DNA of 64,000 nucleotides from the IMG/VR virus record IMGVR_UViG_3300023174_005819, positions 23,240-87,239 of that record. One strand, 5' to 3'. The translations under genes and the position numbers were made by a program. The stretch is from a virus. The notes under the pieces were generated by a model. The model had not been told where the DNA came from. It saw nothing but the letters and a program-made list of their open reading frames with translations, and searched no databases. The first letter of the stretch is position 1, and each line of letters opens with the position of its first letter. This document shows positions 8,139 through 18,126 of the stretch, piece by piece.

Positions 8139-8998
8139 ATAAAAAAAATTTTAATTTAATAGATAATAATTTTGCTCACGATAAATATAGTGTTGCAGGA
8201 GTAGACTCTAAACATATAGCTTGGGATAGAGAATTAAAAGATTTAAATAATCCAACATTTTATTCTCATATTAGAATGTTAGATATACAAAAAGGCTTAT
8301 CAAGCAAAGATAAATCATATGGATTTATAGTAGAATCTAGAGGGATTGAAGCCCTTGGATATCAATTAGTAGAACCAGTTATACCATATTTTGATAAAGT
8401 TTTTACGCATAATTCTGATTTTATTAAAAAATATGAAAATTGCAAATGGATTCCTGGAGGAGGAATTTGGATTGGTGGAAGAAATGACTTACCTCATGGA
8501 GAAGGTGAAATAGAAATTTATAATAAAAATAAATTATGTTCAATGGTATCCTCTAATAAAAGAATGTGCGAATTGCATTTAGTTAGACTACAAATCATAG
8601 ATTTTCTTCAAAATAATACTAAAATAGATAAATTTACTGGCGGAGGAGGACCTGGAGATGGAAATTGGCTCCCAATTTTTAGAACACTAAAAGATTATAT
8701 GTTTTCAATTGTAATAGAAAATTATATAGATGATTTATATTTTACAGAAAAAATATTAAATTGTTTTGCAACTGGTACAATTCCAATATATCTTGGCGCA
8801 AAAAATATAGGATCAATTTTTGATAAAAATGGAATATTGCAGTTTTCTTCTTTTGAAGAATTTAATAATATTGTAAATAATTTATCAGAAGATCAATATT
8901 ATTCAAGAATGGAAGCGATTAAATACAACTTTAAAAAATCTTTAGAATTTAGATCTATAGAAGATTATATATATGAAAAATATTTTATTATTGGGTAA
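8135..8998 (+). CDS. GT10 family glycosyltransferase (alpha-1,3/4-fucosyltransferase-like)
   Basis: A 287-residue protein. FSIVIENYIDDLYFTEKILNCFATGTIPIYLGA (nucleotides about 8701-8800) carries the GT10 signature: a FENS-like segment, then YxTEK and the GxIPIYxG turn. An upstream GGGGPGDGNW segment precedes it. GT10 enzymes use GDP-fucose. I start it at ATG 8135 (ATGA overlap with the FkbM gene) because the longer frame would read through the previous gene. Together with the GT11 gene it points to a fucosylated or related deoxy-sugar product. Confidence 0.83.
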   Translation: MNKKNFNLIDNNFAHDKYSVAGVDSKHIAWDRELKDLNNPTFYSHIRMLDIQKGLSSKDKSYGFIVESRGIEALGYQLVEPVIPYFDKVFTHNSDFIKKYENCKWIPGGGIWIGGRNDLPHGEGEIEIYNKNKLCSMVSSNKRMCELHLVRLQIIDFLQNNTKIDKFTGGGGPGDGNWLPIFRTLKDYMFSIVIENYIDDLYFTEKILNCFATGTIPIYLGAKNIGSIFDKNGILQFSSFEEFNNIVNNLSEDQYYSRMEAIKYNFKKSLEFRSIEDYIYEKYFIIG

Positions 8999-9842
8999 AG
9001 GTTATATTGGATCAAATCTTGCGGAATATTTTAAATCTAAATCAGATATAAAATCAAATATTTATTCGAAACAAGATTTAAACTATTTAGACTTTTATAC
9101 TTTAAATAAATATCTCCAGCAAAATCAATCTATTGAAATAGATTATATTATAAATTGTGCTGGATATACTGGAAGGCCAAATGTAGAAGGATGTGAAAAT
9201 GATAAAGAAACTTGCTGGAAATATAATGTAAAATTACCAATTCTTTTAACAGAAGTAGCATCTTATTGGAAGATACCTATTATTCATATTAGTAGTGGAT
9301 GTGTTTATACTGGAAATGAAAAAGATTATACAGAAGAAGATGAACCAAATTTTGGAATTTATAATCAAAATAGTAGTTTTTATAGTAAAACTAAACATGC
9401 ATGCGAATTGTCATTAAAGAACACCAACTCCTATATCTTTAGAATAAGAATGCCTTTTTCACACAAATCTTCTGAACGTAATTATATAGATAAAATATTA
9501 AAATATGAAAATCTTATAAGTTATAAAAATAGCTTAACAAATATAAACGATCTTAATGAATTTATTTATAAATTTATAAATTTAAAAAATAAACCACAAT
9601 ATGGTATATATAATGTAACTAATGAAGGTTCTGCAGATGCAAAAGAAATAACAGAAATCCTTAAAAAATATAAACTACAAAATAAGAATTGGAAATTTTT
9701 TGACCAGAGCGAAATGAACTTCAAAGTTTCAAGAAGTAATTGCGTGCTTTCTACAGAAAAAATTAAAAAATTAGATTTACAATTACCAAATATTTTTTCT
9801 AGTATTGAAAATGCAATCAGTAGATTTAAAAATGATACCTAA
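8973..9842 (+). CDS. NRS/ER-like dTDP/UDP-4-keto-6-deoxyglucose 3,5-epimerase/4-reductase
   Basis: A 289-residue extended short-chain dehydrogenase. LLGKGYIGSN is the NAD(P)-binding GxxGxxG loop. CAGYTGRPNVEGCEN (residues about 63-77), a SSGCVY strand, SFYSKTK (the YxxxK catalytic pair) and RIRMPFS follow. This series matches the plant and giant-virus bifunctional nucleotide-rhamnose synthase/epimerase-reductase (UER1 type) better than ordinary bacterial RmlD, in which epimerase and reductase are separate proteins. With the RmlB homologue at 20170 it could complete L-rhamnose synthesis. The start overlaps the previous gene by 26 bases. Confidence 0.65.
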   Translation: MKNILLLGKGYIGSNLAEYFKSKSDIKSNIYSKQDLNYLDFYTLNKYLQQNQSIEIDYIINCAGYTGRPNVEGCENDKETCWKYNVKLPILLTEVASYWKIPIIHISSGCVYTGNEKDYTEEDEPNFGIYNQNSSFYSKTKHACELSLKNTNSYIFRIRMPFSHKSSERNYIDKILKYENLISYKNSLTNINDLNEFIYKFINLKNKPQYGIYNVTNEGSADAKEITEILKKYKLQNKNWKFFDQSEMNFKVSRSNCVLSTEKIKKLDLQLPNIFSSIENAISRFKNDT

Positions 9843-10485
9843 AATTATACATTTAATATGGTTCGGAAATAAGAAACCAGAAAAATTTGATTTCACATTA
9901 AATGAAATTAAACGAATAAATAATGATTACGAAATTAAAGAATGGAATGATAATAATATTGATTTTGAACTAGTTCAAAAAGACTTTTTTAATAAAACTG
10001 AAAATCTAGGATCAAAATCTGATATTTTAAGATTTGAACTACTTAATAAATATGGTGGAATTTACATGGATTATGATTTTATTCAAATTAAAAAATTTGA
10101 TGAATTATTAGATTACGATTTTTTTATTGGAAGTGGAAACGAAAATGAAACATGGAATAGTATTGTTGGTTCTATTCCAAATCATAAAATTTGTAAGGAT
10201 TTTCTACATGGATTATCTAGTACTACTCCAGTAATAAAAAATGATAATGGAGATGAAGTTGGTATGGTCATGAGTAAAACTGGCCCATATTATATCCATA
10301 AAATTTATAGTCATAACAATTCTTTATCAAATATTAAACATTTAAATAAAAATTATTTTTTTCCATTTCCAGGAGGCGAAAGAGATTTAGTAAAAAATTT
10401 TGATGAACAATCAATTAATTATATTAAATCTTTCGCAACCCAAGAAACGATTTGTATACATTTTCATACTTGTACATGGCAATGA
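9832..10485 (+). CDS. Glycosyltransferase, GT32-like
   Basis: A 217-residue protein. IPKIIHLIWFGNKKPEKF right after the chosen Met is the GT32 opening; SKSDILRFELLNKYGGIYMDYDF (residues about 60-82) contains the conserved DxD-type metal motif (DYD). GT32 covers mannosyl-, galactosyl- and GlcNAc-transferases of capsules and LPS. Start ATG 9832 overlaps the previous stop by 11 bases. The C-terminus keeps an IHF.T..W ending typical of the family. Confidence 0.85.
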   Translation: MIPKIIHLIWFGNKKPEKFDFTLNEIKRINNDYEIKEWNDNNIDFELVQKDFFNKTENLGSKSDILRFELLNKYGGIYMDYDFIQIKKFDELLDYDFFIGSGNENETWNSIVGSIPNHKICKDFLHGLSSTTPVIKNDNGDEVGMVMSKTGPYYIHKIYSHNNSLSNIKHLNKNYFFPFPGGERDLVKNFDEQSINYIKSFATQETICIHFHTCTWQ

Positions 10486-11324
10486 ATATATTAGAAACAC
10501 CTTTCATGGTTAAAACTAACCATGAATATCCTCCAAATAATAAAATTATATTTGAAGAATATTTTTATAATTGGTTTATAAAAAATAAACCTCAAACAAC
10601 TAAAACATATTTACCAATTTTTTGGACTAACTACTATATCTCAAAAGAATATGCACAGCAAGATATATCTGAAATTGATAGATTTCTAGATACTTTAGAT
10701 AAAAGCAAAGAATATTTCACAATCATTCAATGGGATGATGGTATCGTAAATCCATTTGAATATAAAAATATATACGTTTTTGGACAAGGAGGCGGAGGGG
10801 GTAAAAATGGTTATATTGGAAATTATTCAATTCCATTAATTTGCCAGCCAAATCCAAATATAAAAATACAAAATAAAGATATTTTTGCTAGTTTTATAGG
10901 CGCTATACATGGTAGAAATAATCAAATTAGGGAAAAATTGTATAGCGATCTTAATAATAAACATGGGTATTTATTTGAAAACTCTATAAGTTACGATGCG
11001 TTTTCAAATGTAATGTCTAGAAGTATTTTTTCTTTATGTCCAAGGGGATATGGAGCAACATCTTTTAGAATATGTGAAGCTTTACAACATGAATCCATTC
11101 CAGTATATATTTCAGATAAGCCTTGGATTCCATTTAATAATATTATAAATTTTAATGATTATGGAGTTATTATTGACATAAAAGATATTGATCATATAGA
11201 TAATATTCTTAAATCTATACCTAAAGAAGAAATAGAGAAAAAAATAAATATTGGAAAAATTATATATAATGAATATTATACATATACAGGATGCGCAGAT
11301 AAAATTATAAAAATAATTAAATGA
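10482..11324 (+). CDS. Exostosin-like glycosyltransferase (GT47-type)
   Basis: A 280-residue protein. SLCPRGYGATSFRICEALQ (nucleotides about 11034-11090), then SIPVYISD, is the C-terminal exostosin domain signature (CPxG...S.R..EA...G.IPV). The N-terminal half contains a Gly-rich FGQGGGGGKNG stretch. The start is the ATGA overlap at 10482. Exostosin-like proteins are usually inverting transferases of extracellular glycans. Confidence 0.75.
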   Translation: MNILETPFMVKTNHEYPPNNKIIFEEYFYNWFIKNKPQTTKTYLPIFWTNYYISKEYAQQDISEIDRFLDTLDKSKEYFTIIQWDDGIVNPFEYKNIYVFGQGGGGGKNGYIGNYSIPLICQPNPNIKIQNKDIFASFIGAIHGRNNQIREKLYSDLNNKHGYLFENSISYDAFSNVMSRSIFSLCPRGYGATSFRICEALQHESIPVYISDKPWIPFNNIINFNDYGVIIDIKDIDHIDNILKSIPKEEIEKKINIGKIIYNEYYTYTGCADKIIKIIK

Positions 11325-12124
11325 AAAATGTTATAGTTTTAGCAACGGATCACAATCATATAAAATATGTAAAATATAATATTAATAATATTAGAAGTAC
11401 GCATGGAGACATTGATATAGTGGTACTACATGATAAATGTTATTCAGAAATAATTAATAATGAGTTGAATAAATATAATATCATATCATATCCTGTTGAT
11501 TGCTTAAAAATTAACGATGGGCCATTTTATATTAAATATCATTTATTCGATGTATTTTTTAAAAAATGGGAAAATATATTATATATAGATTCAGATACAA
11601 TGATTTTTTCAAATTTAAATCCAATCTTTGAAATGTTAAATGAAAATAATTTATTTTTTGCAGATTATGAAAAATGTAAAGTTTTAAACTTTTTTACTTC
11701 TGATTGTCCACAAGATTTAGGAAATAATGATATATATCTTGATCTTCTTAATGAAGAAAATATAAATAAACAAGGATTTAATTCTGGAATTTTACTATAC
11801 AAATCTTCTATTATTCAAGAAGATACAATAAGTAAATTGTATAAGTTACATGAAAAATATATAGAAGTAAATAAACACGGCAAAGAGCAAAACATTTTAT
11901 GGAAATTTAAACCTGGAACAGATCAACCAATAATAAATTTAATATTTGCTAATATAGTAAAACAGATGCCAAATAATTATTTTTCATTTTATTCAAATAT
12001 ATCAGATTCTACAGTTATATCACATTTTTGTAGATGGGATGCTCCATGGTTTAATGAGCGATATGGATATAGAATAAACATGAAATATATAGATTACTAT
12101 AATCAAATGCTAAATTTAATTTAA
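11321..12124 (+). CDS. Glycosyltransferase, GT8-like
   Basis: A 267-residue protein. ENILYIDSDTMIFSNL (residues about 84-99) is the GT8 metal-binding DxD motif in its usual strand-turn, and GFNSGILLYKSS (about 149-160) matches the second conserved block. It overlaps the exostosin gene by ATGA. Related to LPS galactosyl/glucosyltransferases such as RfaJ and to glycogenins; the sugar is unknown. Confidence 0.82.
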   Translation: MKNVIVLATDHNHIKYVKYNINNIRSTHGDIDIVVLHDKCYSEIINNELNKYNIISYPVDCLKINDGPFYIKYHLFDVFFKKWENILYIDSDTMIFSNLNPIFEMLNENNLFFADYEKCKVLNFFTSDCPQDLGNNDIYLDLLNEENINKQGFNSGILLYKSSIIQEDTISKLYKLHEKYIEVNKHGKEQNILWKFKPGTDQPIINLIFANIVKQMPNNYFSFYSNISDSTVISHFCRWDAPWFNERYGYRINMKYIDYYNQMLNLI

Positions 12125-12126
12125 TT

Positions 12127-12843
12127 ATGAAGAAAATCTGTATTAATTATGTTGGTCAACCTAGAACTTTTTATAAATATTATAAAAATCAATTCAAAAA
12201 TTTACCTTTAAATTATAAAGATTTTGATATTCATTTTTTATTTTCTACATGGGAAAATGAAAATACAGACATATATGCAGAAAAGACTCAAGATATTAAA
12301 AAAGATATTTTTATAAAAAAATATAGTCCACCACAAAAAGAAGAATTTAATTGGGACCCAAGATTTCAACATCATCATAGTAATCCTCAGTTTCATGGTA
12401 AAGGAGTTTTTAATTATTTTTGTCAATTAAAAATTTGGAATCATTCAAACCAGACAATTTTAGAATATGAAAATAAAAATAATTTAATTTTTGATTATAT
12501 AATTCAACTAAGACCTGATACATTTTTTGGATATAATGAAGAATCTGAAAACGAAACTGGCGTAAAAGATATTTCAATATATGATAACTTAGAAGATAAT
12601 ACTATTTATACTCCATCAGAATGTAGATTTGATGTTTATTGCTGTGGATCTGTTCCAGATCAAGTAAGATGGGCTAAAAGAGATTGTATTTTAAAATTAA
12701 ATCATGCAATAGAAATAGCTGAAAAAATACAACCAGTACAATTTGAAATACATCCAGAAAGCTCTTTATTTCAAATAATAAAATATTATGGTTTCAAATT
12801 AGAATATAAAGAAGCTGCAATGACATGCGTGATTCAAACTTAA
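12127..12843 (+). CDS. Putative glycosyltransferase of the RxD type
   Basis: A 238-residue protein. The opening ICINYVGQPRTF, the strand FDIHFLFSTWE and YIIQLRPDTFF suggest a GT-A-like fold. The same plan (opening .ISGYLRSF, DIYIHIT, VVKYRPDL, then a PE..IYQ helix) occurs in the N-terminal half of the protein at 15720, so the two are probable paralogues. I cannot assign a CAZy family. It lies 2 bases after the GT8 gene. Confidence 0.5.
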   Translation: MKKICINYVGQPRTFYKYYKNQFKNLPLNYKDFDIHFLFSTWENENTDIYAEKTQDIKKDIFIKKYSPPQKEEFNWDPRFQHHHSNPQFHGKGVFNYFCQLKIWNHSNQTILEYENKNNLIFDYIIQLRPDTFFGYNEESENETGVKDISIYDNLEDNTIYTPSECRFDVYCCGSVPDQVRWAKRDCILKLNHAIEIAEKIQPVQFEIHPESSLFQIIKYYGFKLEYKEAAMTCVIQT

Positions 12844-14054
12844 AAATATTAGATTTCAATTTACAAGAAAATAAATTTTTATATCTATCTAAAGACGAAA
12901 ATAATAGAGAAATAAATATTTTTTTATTACAAGATATCCAATTTACAGGAGATAATCTATTCTATCCTAATATTCTAGGATATTCTCATAAAAATAATAG
13001 AATTTATTCTTTAATTAAAGAAAAAATAATGTCTTTAGAAAAGATAAAAAAAGATAATATTTTTACAAATGAAATAAACAACATAGAGAAAAAATGTACT
13101 CAACCATTATTTTATTTCATCTACAATACAGATAATTATTTTCATTTTATTTATGATTCTTTGCCATATTTAATATCTTATTTTTCATTAAAAAAACAAA
13201 TACCAAATATTAAGTTACTTATGAATTACCCGAATCAAGAAAAAAAACAATTTTACAAATTTGTTGAGGAATTTTTACAAATTTTAAAAATTGAAAAACA
13301 TGATATTGTTATGGTTGATTCGGATACTGTATATTCTAATATATATGTATCAAATTCCTATACTCATGACTTTGATTCAAATCTACCTCCAAGAAAGGAA
13401 ATATATGATTTTTATAAAAAAATATCAGACCAAGTAATAGATAATCATGATTTACCTAAAAAAATTTATATTTCTAGAAGAACATGGTTAAATAAAGATC
13501 ATAGTAATATAGGAACAAATTATACAACTAGAAGAAAATTAATAAACGAAGATGATTTAGTGAAAATGTTAAATAAATACGGATACGAAGAAATATTTAC
13601 GGAAAATCTATCAACAAAAGAAAAGATAGCTTTATTTAAAAATGCTACAAATGTAATTGGAGCTTTTGGGGGTGGTATATGTAATGTTTTATTTAGTAAA
13701 CCCCAATGTCAATTAATAGCGATTGAATCTCCAGGTTTTTTAGATATAAATCAAAGATTTTTATTTTCTTTGAAGAATATAGATTTAAAAATATTTAAAG
13801 ATACAAATCATTACGAAAAAACAAAATATAAAAAATACATGAGAGTAAAATATAATTCAATAATTGGAGAAATTATTGAAGTAGATGGGGATTATATAAC
13901 AATTGCATATACTGATAATTTTATTGCAGGGTGGAACGCTGATTTAAACTATAAAAATATAAGAGTAAAAAGTGAATTATGCCAATTACTGGACAATGGA
14001 CTTAATTCAAGTTGGGAGTTAAATATCAAAAATTTAGAAAAAATATTAAATTAA
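12825..14054 (+). CDS. GT61-like glycosyltransferase (DUF563)
   Basis: A 409-residue protein. YFHFIYDSLPYLI (residues about 106-118) is the helix following the first GT61 block; KKIYISRRTW and NATNVIGAFGGGICNVLFSKP (about 273-294) are the second and third blocks. About 75 extra C-terminal residues beyond the core form a predicted beta domain. The start overlaps the previous gene by 19 bases. A second GT61 homologue is at 14712. Confidence 0.75.
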   Translation: MRDSNLKILDFNLQENKFLYLSKDENNREINIFLLQDIQFTGDNLFYPNILGYSHKNNRIYSLIKEKIMSLEKIKKDNIFTNEINNIEKKCTQPLFYFIYNTDNYFHFIYDSLPYLISYFSLKKQIPNIKLLMNYPNQEKKQFYKFVEEFLQILKIEKHDIVMVDSDTVYSNIYVSNSYTHDFDSNLPPRKEIYDFYKKISDQVIDNHDLPKKIYISRRTWLNKDHSNIGTNYTTRRKLINEDDLVKMLNKYGYEEIFTENLSTKEKIALFKNATNVIGAFGGGICNVLFSKPQCQLIAIESPGFLDINQRFLFSLKNIDLKIFKDTNHYEKTKYKKYMRVKYNSIIGEIIEVDGDYITIAYTDNFIAGWNADLNYKNIRVKSELCQLLDNGLNSSWELNIKNLEKILN

Positions 14055-14067
14055 TATATAATATATT

Positions 14068-14691
14068 ATGACTGAAGCTATACAACAATTAAGAGAAAAA
14101 ACAGTAGCCGAGAATATTGATTTTTTAAAGGATAAGTCATATTTTGAATTTGGTGTATTTGAAGGAAATTCATTATTAATGTTCTATGATTTGTATAAAA
14201 AATATTCAAACACGCAAAATGCTTTATTTTATGGATTTGATTCATTTAAAGGGCTTCCAGAAGAAACACTAGATAAAAATAATCCATCTTATTGGAATAA
14301 TGGTCAATATAGTACAAGTGGAAATATTTCGCCAAATTTAAATAAAGAAAATATTATAATAGTCGAAGGTTTTTTCTCTGAGTCATTAACAGAAGCATTC
14401 GCAGCAACTCTTAATCAAAAAATCGGTCTACTTCATATAGATTGCGATATATATACATCTACCTATCAAGCTTTAGATTTTTGTTTTAAAAATGATTTAA
14501 TAGTTCCAGGAACAATTATAATGTATGATGATTGGGGTGGTTATCATGAGAAAAAAGTAAATGAGTTTGAATGTGGAGAAGGTTTAGCTCATAAAGAAAT
14601 ACTAGAAAAATATAATAAAAAATGTATCTTTAAATCTAAAACAATCGTTTGGGAAAATTATCACGAAATTAGTACTTTTGTGGTACAGTAA
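14068..14691 (+). CDS. TylF/macrocin-type O-methyltransferase
   Basis: A 207-residue SAM-dependent methyltransferase. YFEFGVFEGNSLLMFY (residues about 26-41) is the SAM-binding loop; FYGFDSFKGLPE (about 53-64) is characteristic of TylF/MycF enzymes; LHIDCDIYTSTYQAL and IIMYDDWGGYHE supply the acidic metal ligands. Family members methylate sugar hydroxyls, so O-methylation of a glycan residue is probable. Confidence 0.85.
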   Translation: MTEAIQQLREKTVAENIDFLKDKSYFEFGVFEGNSLLMFYDLYKKYSNTQNALFYGFDSFKGLPEETLDKNNPSYWNNGQYSTSGNISPNLNKENIIIVEGFFSESLTEAFAATLNQKIGLLHIDCDIYTSTYQALDFCFKNDLIVPGTIIMYDDWGGYHEKKVNEFECGEGLAHKEILEKYNKKCIFKSKTIVWENYHEISTFVVQ

Positions 14692-14711
14692 TATTTTTTA
14701 GTTTTTATAAA

Positions 14712-15710
14712 ATGAAGAAATATACTAATATAAAATTAGTACATATTAAAAATGGTATAGATATCGTACATAATACAAGCGAACAAAATAAAGAAGTACT
14801 TTTTGGATTTAATGATCAAAATAATTTTATTCAAGGATTAACTTATCCAACGAATATGTATTTTGATATGGATGTTTTAAATAAAAACAATAGAGAGATC
14901 ATTAACATAAAAAATAAATCATTTTTATATTATTCATTTAATTATCAAATTAGCTTCGCTCATTATATGACTCAATGCTTACCTAAATTGAAAACATTTA
15001 TTGAAAATGATGACATGCTATTAGTTATACCAGAAAGCACTTATAATCAAACATGTAAAGATATATTGAATATTTTAAATATAAATATTAATAAAATTTT
15101 AATTGTTAAAGATGATGTAGAATATAGATTTGATGAACTATATGTAGTCGAACATATTGGTGATCAATGGGGAGGACCAGGAAATATTAATGAAGATGGT
15201 GTTAAAGTATGCGAACTAATTAGAAAAAATTTAAATATATTTCCCACAAATAAACCATATAGAAAAGTTTATTTGAAAAGAGATGGTGCGCCAAATACTA
15301 CTCATGGTAATGGTGAAGTTGGAATTACAAGAAAAATATTAAATGAAGAAAAGTTAATAGATTTTTTAAAGAACAATGAATTTGAAATAATAGAATTAGG
15401 AAGCAAATCAATAAATGATAAAAAAGAAGCGTTAAAAGATATCAAAATACTAATAACGCAATTAGGTGCTAATTGCATGAATTTAATTTTTTCTAATAAT
15501 ATAGAAAATAGCATTTTTCTATCAAATGACAGACCAATTGCTGAAGCATTTTATATAAACATGTTCAACAGATTAAGTAATAATAAAAATAATCATCATA
15601 ACTTATACTATAAATCAGAAGATATTAATGCTGATCCAAAAAATGGTTGGAATAGTCCATTTATTGTAAATGTAAATGATATTAAAAATATATTAGATCA
15701 AATTCAATAA
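14712..15710 (+). CDS. GT61-like glycosyltransferase
   Basis: A 332-residue protein. SFNYQISFAHYMTQCLPKL (residues about 77-95), RKVYLKRDG and KDIKILITQLGANCMNLIFSN (about 240-260) reproduce the three-block layout of GT61/DUF563. It is shorter than the 12825 homologue because it lacks the C-terminal extension. It is probably cytoplasmic: no signal peptide or membrane span. Confidence 0.68.
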   Translation: MKKYTNIKLVHIKNGIDIVHNTSEQNKEVLFGFNDQNNFIQGLTYPTNMYFDMDVLNKNNREIINIKNKSFLYYSFNYQISFAHYMTQCLPKLKTFIENDDMLLVIPESTYNQTCKDILNILNININKILIVKDDVEYRFDELYVVEHIGDQWGGPGNINEDGVKVCELIRKNLNIFPTNKPYRKVYLKRDGAPNTTHGNGEVGITRKILNEEKLIDFLKNNEFEIIELGSKSINDKKEALKDIKILITQLGANCMNLIFSNNIENSIFLSNDRPIAEAFYINMFNRLSNNKNNHHNLYYKSEDINADPKNGWNSPFIVNVNDIKNILDQIQ

Positions 15711-15719
15711 ATATTGTAT

Positions 15720-17177
15720 ATGAAAATAGCAGTATTAATCTCTGGATATCTCAGATCTTTTAAATTAAATATATCTTTAATAAAATCTAAAATTTTAGAT
15801 CAATATAAAAATGTTGATATATATATTCATATAACTAAAAATGAAATAAAAAATGATAAATATTTTAATATAACAAATGAAGTAGAAGATATTTCATATA
15901 TAAAAAATATTTTAAATCCAAAATGTATTTTATTAGAAGACAATATTGATATCTTTAAAAATCCAAAGAAAAACAATCTTTATAATACATGGATAAAATA
16001 TTACAAGTTAAATGAAATTAAAAAAATAAATGAAAAATTAAATGGAAAATATGACTTGGTTGTAAAATATAGACCAGATTTAAATATAATAACTGATGAA
16101 ATTTTTTTAAAACAAATAGAAGACAAAATATATATACCAGAAAAAAGTCTAATTGATATATCTAAATTAGAAAATCCTAATGATAAATATATGTGCGATA
16201 TATTTGCTTATGGCAAATCTAATTTAATGGATCAATATTTTAATATATATAATAAATTAGAAGAATTATCTCAAGAACACGGATATACTCCAGAAACAAT
16301 CATTTACCAATATTTAAGTAAAGAACAAATTCCATATAAACTTATTGATTTAGATTATTCAATGATTTTATCTATATGCAATACTTTTGCAATTTGTGGA
16401 GATTCTGGATCTGGAAAATCTACTTTGAGCAATATACTTCAAGAGTACTTCTCGAACTCTTTCGTTTTAGAATGCGATAGATACCATAAGTGGGAAAGGA
16501 ATGACAAAAATTGGAAAAAGTTTACACATTTAAATCCAGAAGCAAATTATATAACAAAAATGGAAAATGATATTTTTGATTTAAAAATTGGCAAGACAAT
16601 TCACCAAGTTAATTATGATCATTCAAATGGAAAATTTACTCAAAAAGAAAAAATAGAAAAATCAGACAATATAATTGTTTGCGGATTACATAGTTTATAT
16701 TCAGAAAATCATGGAGCATATAACTTAAAAATATTTATTGATACAGATATTAATCTTAAAACTAAATGGAAAATAAAAAGAGATATGCAAAACAGAGGCT
16801 ATTCGATTGAAGAAACGCTAAAACAAATAGAAGCAAGAAAAGAAGATTATTATAAATATATATATCCCCAAAGAGATAAATCAGATATTATTATTAATTT
16901 CTTTACAGATAAGGATTTTGATATAACTAAAATTGATGAAGAAGATACTGTTAATTTAAGAATTTTAATCAATAAAAAGTATTCTTTGATAGATATATTA
17001 AGTCATTTATCCAAAAAAGAAATACAATTCAAGATAAAATCGAATAATGAGATATTTAATGAAATTGTTTTTTATAAATATAAAAAATGTAATATTTTAG
17101 AAAACTCAAAGATATCCTTCGATAATTATTATGATTATATAATGTTTTTTATATTATCGTTGCAACAAAATCATTAA
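15720..17177 (+). CDS. Fusion: putative glycosyltransferase + phosphoribulokinase/uridine kinase-like domain
   Basis: A 485-residue two-domain protein. Residues 1 to about 215 resemble the RxD protein at 12127. Residues about 218-400 form a P-loop kinase: FAICGDSGSGKSTLSNIL (Walker A), ECDRYHKWERNDKNW, THLNPEANY, and VCGLHSLYS (Walker B region), an arrangement typical of phosphoribulokinase/uridine kinase. The C-terminal about 80 residues are unassigned. The kinase probably phosphorylates a sugar or polyol feeding the aldolase and nucleotidyltransferase genes downstream (inference). I use ATG 15720 and not the TTG at 15714. It ends in a TAATG overlap. Confidence 0.7.
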   Translation: MKIAVLISGYLRSFKLNISLIKSKILDQYKNVDIYIHITKNEIKNDKYFNITNEVEDISYIKNILNPKCILLEDNIDIFKNPKKNNLYNTWIKYYKLNEIKKINEKLNGKYDLVVKYRPDLNIITDEIFLKQIEDKIYIPEKSLIDISKLENPNDKYMCDIFAYGKSNLMDQYFNIYNKLEELSQEHGYTPETIIYQYLSKEQIPYKLIDLDYSMILSICNTFAICGDSGSGKSTLSNILQEYFSNSFVLECDRYHKWERNDKNWKKFTHLNPEANYITKMENDIFDLKIGKTIHQVNYDHSNGKFTQKEKIEKSDNIIVCGLHSLYSENHGAYNLKIFIDTDINLKTKWKIKRDMQNRGYSIEETLKQIEARKEDYYKYIYPQRDKSDIIINFFTDKDFDITKIDEEDTVNLRILINKKYSLIDILSHLSKKEIQFKIKSNNEIFNEIVFYKYKKCNILENSKISFDNYYDYIMFFILSLQQNH

Positions 17178-17836
17178 TGAATAAATTATTAGAATTAGCC
17201 CATTCTCTCGATAAATTCGTAGTAGGAATGGAGGGAAATGTTTCTCAAAGAATAAAAAATGATTTTTTAATAAAAGCTAGTGGATGTAGTTTGAAAAAAC
17301 TATCCGAACAAGATCTTGTATTATGTAATATAAAAGGGAAGCAAATTAATAATTTTAAAAAAAGACCTAGTATTGAAGCGCAATTTCATTCTATTTTATT
17401 CCAAAATATAAATATAGAATTTATAGCTCATAGCCATCCAATTAATACTTTAAAAATTTTATGTACTGAATTAGTAGAGGAATTTGCAAATAATAGATTA
17501 TTTCCAGATCAAGTTGTTTTCAATGGAATAAAATCGTGCGTTGTACCATATGTAGCACCAGGAATTGAATTAGCTATAGAAATTAATAAAAGTATAAATA
17601 TCTTTAATCAATTTAATAAATATTTTCCTAAGTTAATTTTACTTAAAAATCATGGAGTTATATCTTTGGGTTCTACCGCAGAGGAATGCTTGGTTGCAAC
17701 AGAGATATGTGAAAAAGCAGCAGAAATTTTCTTAGGATCAAAATTATCAGGAAGCATAAATTTTTTAACTGAATCAGATCAATTAGAATTAGAAAAAGAT
17801 CCAAATGAAATTTATAGAAAAGGTTTATTAACATGA
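17177..17836 (+). CDS. Class II aldolase / L-fuculose-phosphate aldolase-like
   Basis: A 219-residue protein. GMEGNVSQRI (residues about 17-26) is the phosphate-binding GN.S loop; the acidic site is in SIEAQFHS; AHSHPINT (about 92-99) is the HxHP zinc pair; LLKNHGVISLG (about 154-164) carries the third His. These are the catalytic elements of the family in order. Enzymes of this family split or isomerise sugar phosphates (fuculose-P, ribulose-P) or act as dehydratases. Neighbouring kinase and phosphatase genes suggest it helps make a sugar phosphate for nucleotide activation. Confidence 0.8.
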   Translation: MNKLLELAHSLDKFVVGMEGNVSQRIKNDFLIKASGCSLKKLSEQDLVLCNIKGKQINNFKKRPSIEAQFHSILFQNINIEFIAHSHPINTLKILCTELVEEFANNRLFPDQVVFNGIKSCVVPYVAPGIELAIEINKSINIFNQFNKYFPKLILLKNHGVISLGSTAEECLVATEICEKAAEIFLGSKLSGSINFLTESDQLELEKDPNEIYRKGLLT

Positions 17837-18126
17837 AGGTAATATATATCGATATAGACGAAACAATTTGCAATACTCCAGAAAGTAGGGATTATTTTCA
17901 AGCAACCCCAATAAAAGAAAATATAGAAAAAATAAATAAACTCTATGAACAAGGTAATACGATTGTATATTGGACATCTAGAGGTAGTAGAAAACAAATT
18001 AATTGGTATGCATTAACTAAATCCCAATTAGACTCATGGGGAGTAAAATATCACGAATTAAGAGTAGATAAACCATACTATGATTTATTTATTGATGATA
18101 AAACATTAAGAATTGAAGAAGTATGA
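17833..18126 (+). CDS. Small HAD-superfamily phosphatase-like protein
   Basis: A 97-residue protein. VIYIDIDETICNTP (residues about 3-16) is HAD motif I with the two catalytic aspartates; YWTSRGSR (about 47-54) is motif II with Ser/Thr; FIDDKTL near the C-terminus is motif IV. It is a minimal, capless HAD protein like those in capsule clusters. It overlaps both neighbours by 4 bases, so it is co-translated. Likely a sugar-phosphate phosphatase (inference). Confidence 0.75.
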   Translation: MKVIYIDIDETICNTPESRDYFQATPIKENIEKINKLYEQGNTIVYWTSRGSRKQINWYALTKSQLDSWGVKYHELRVDKPYYDLFIDDKTLRIEEV

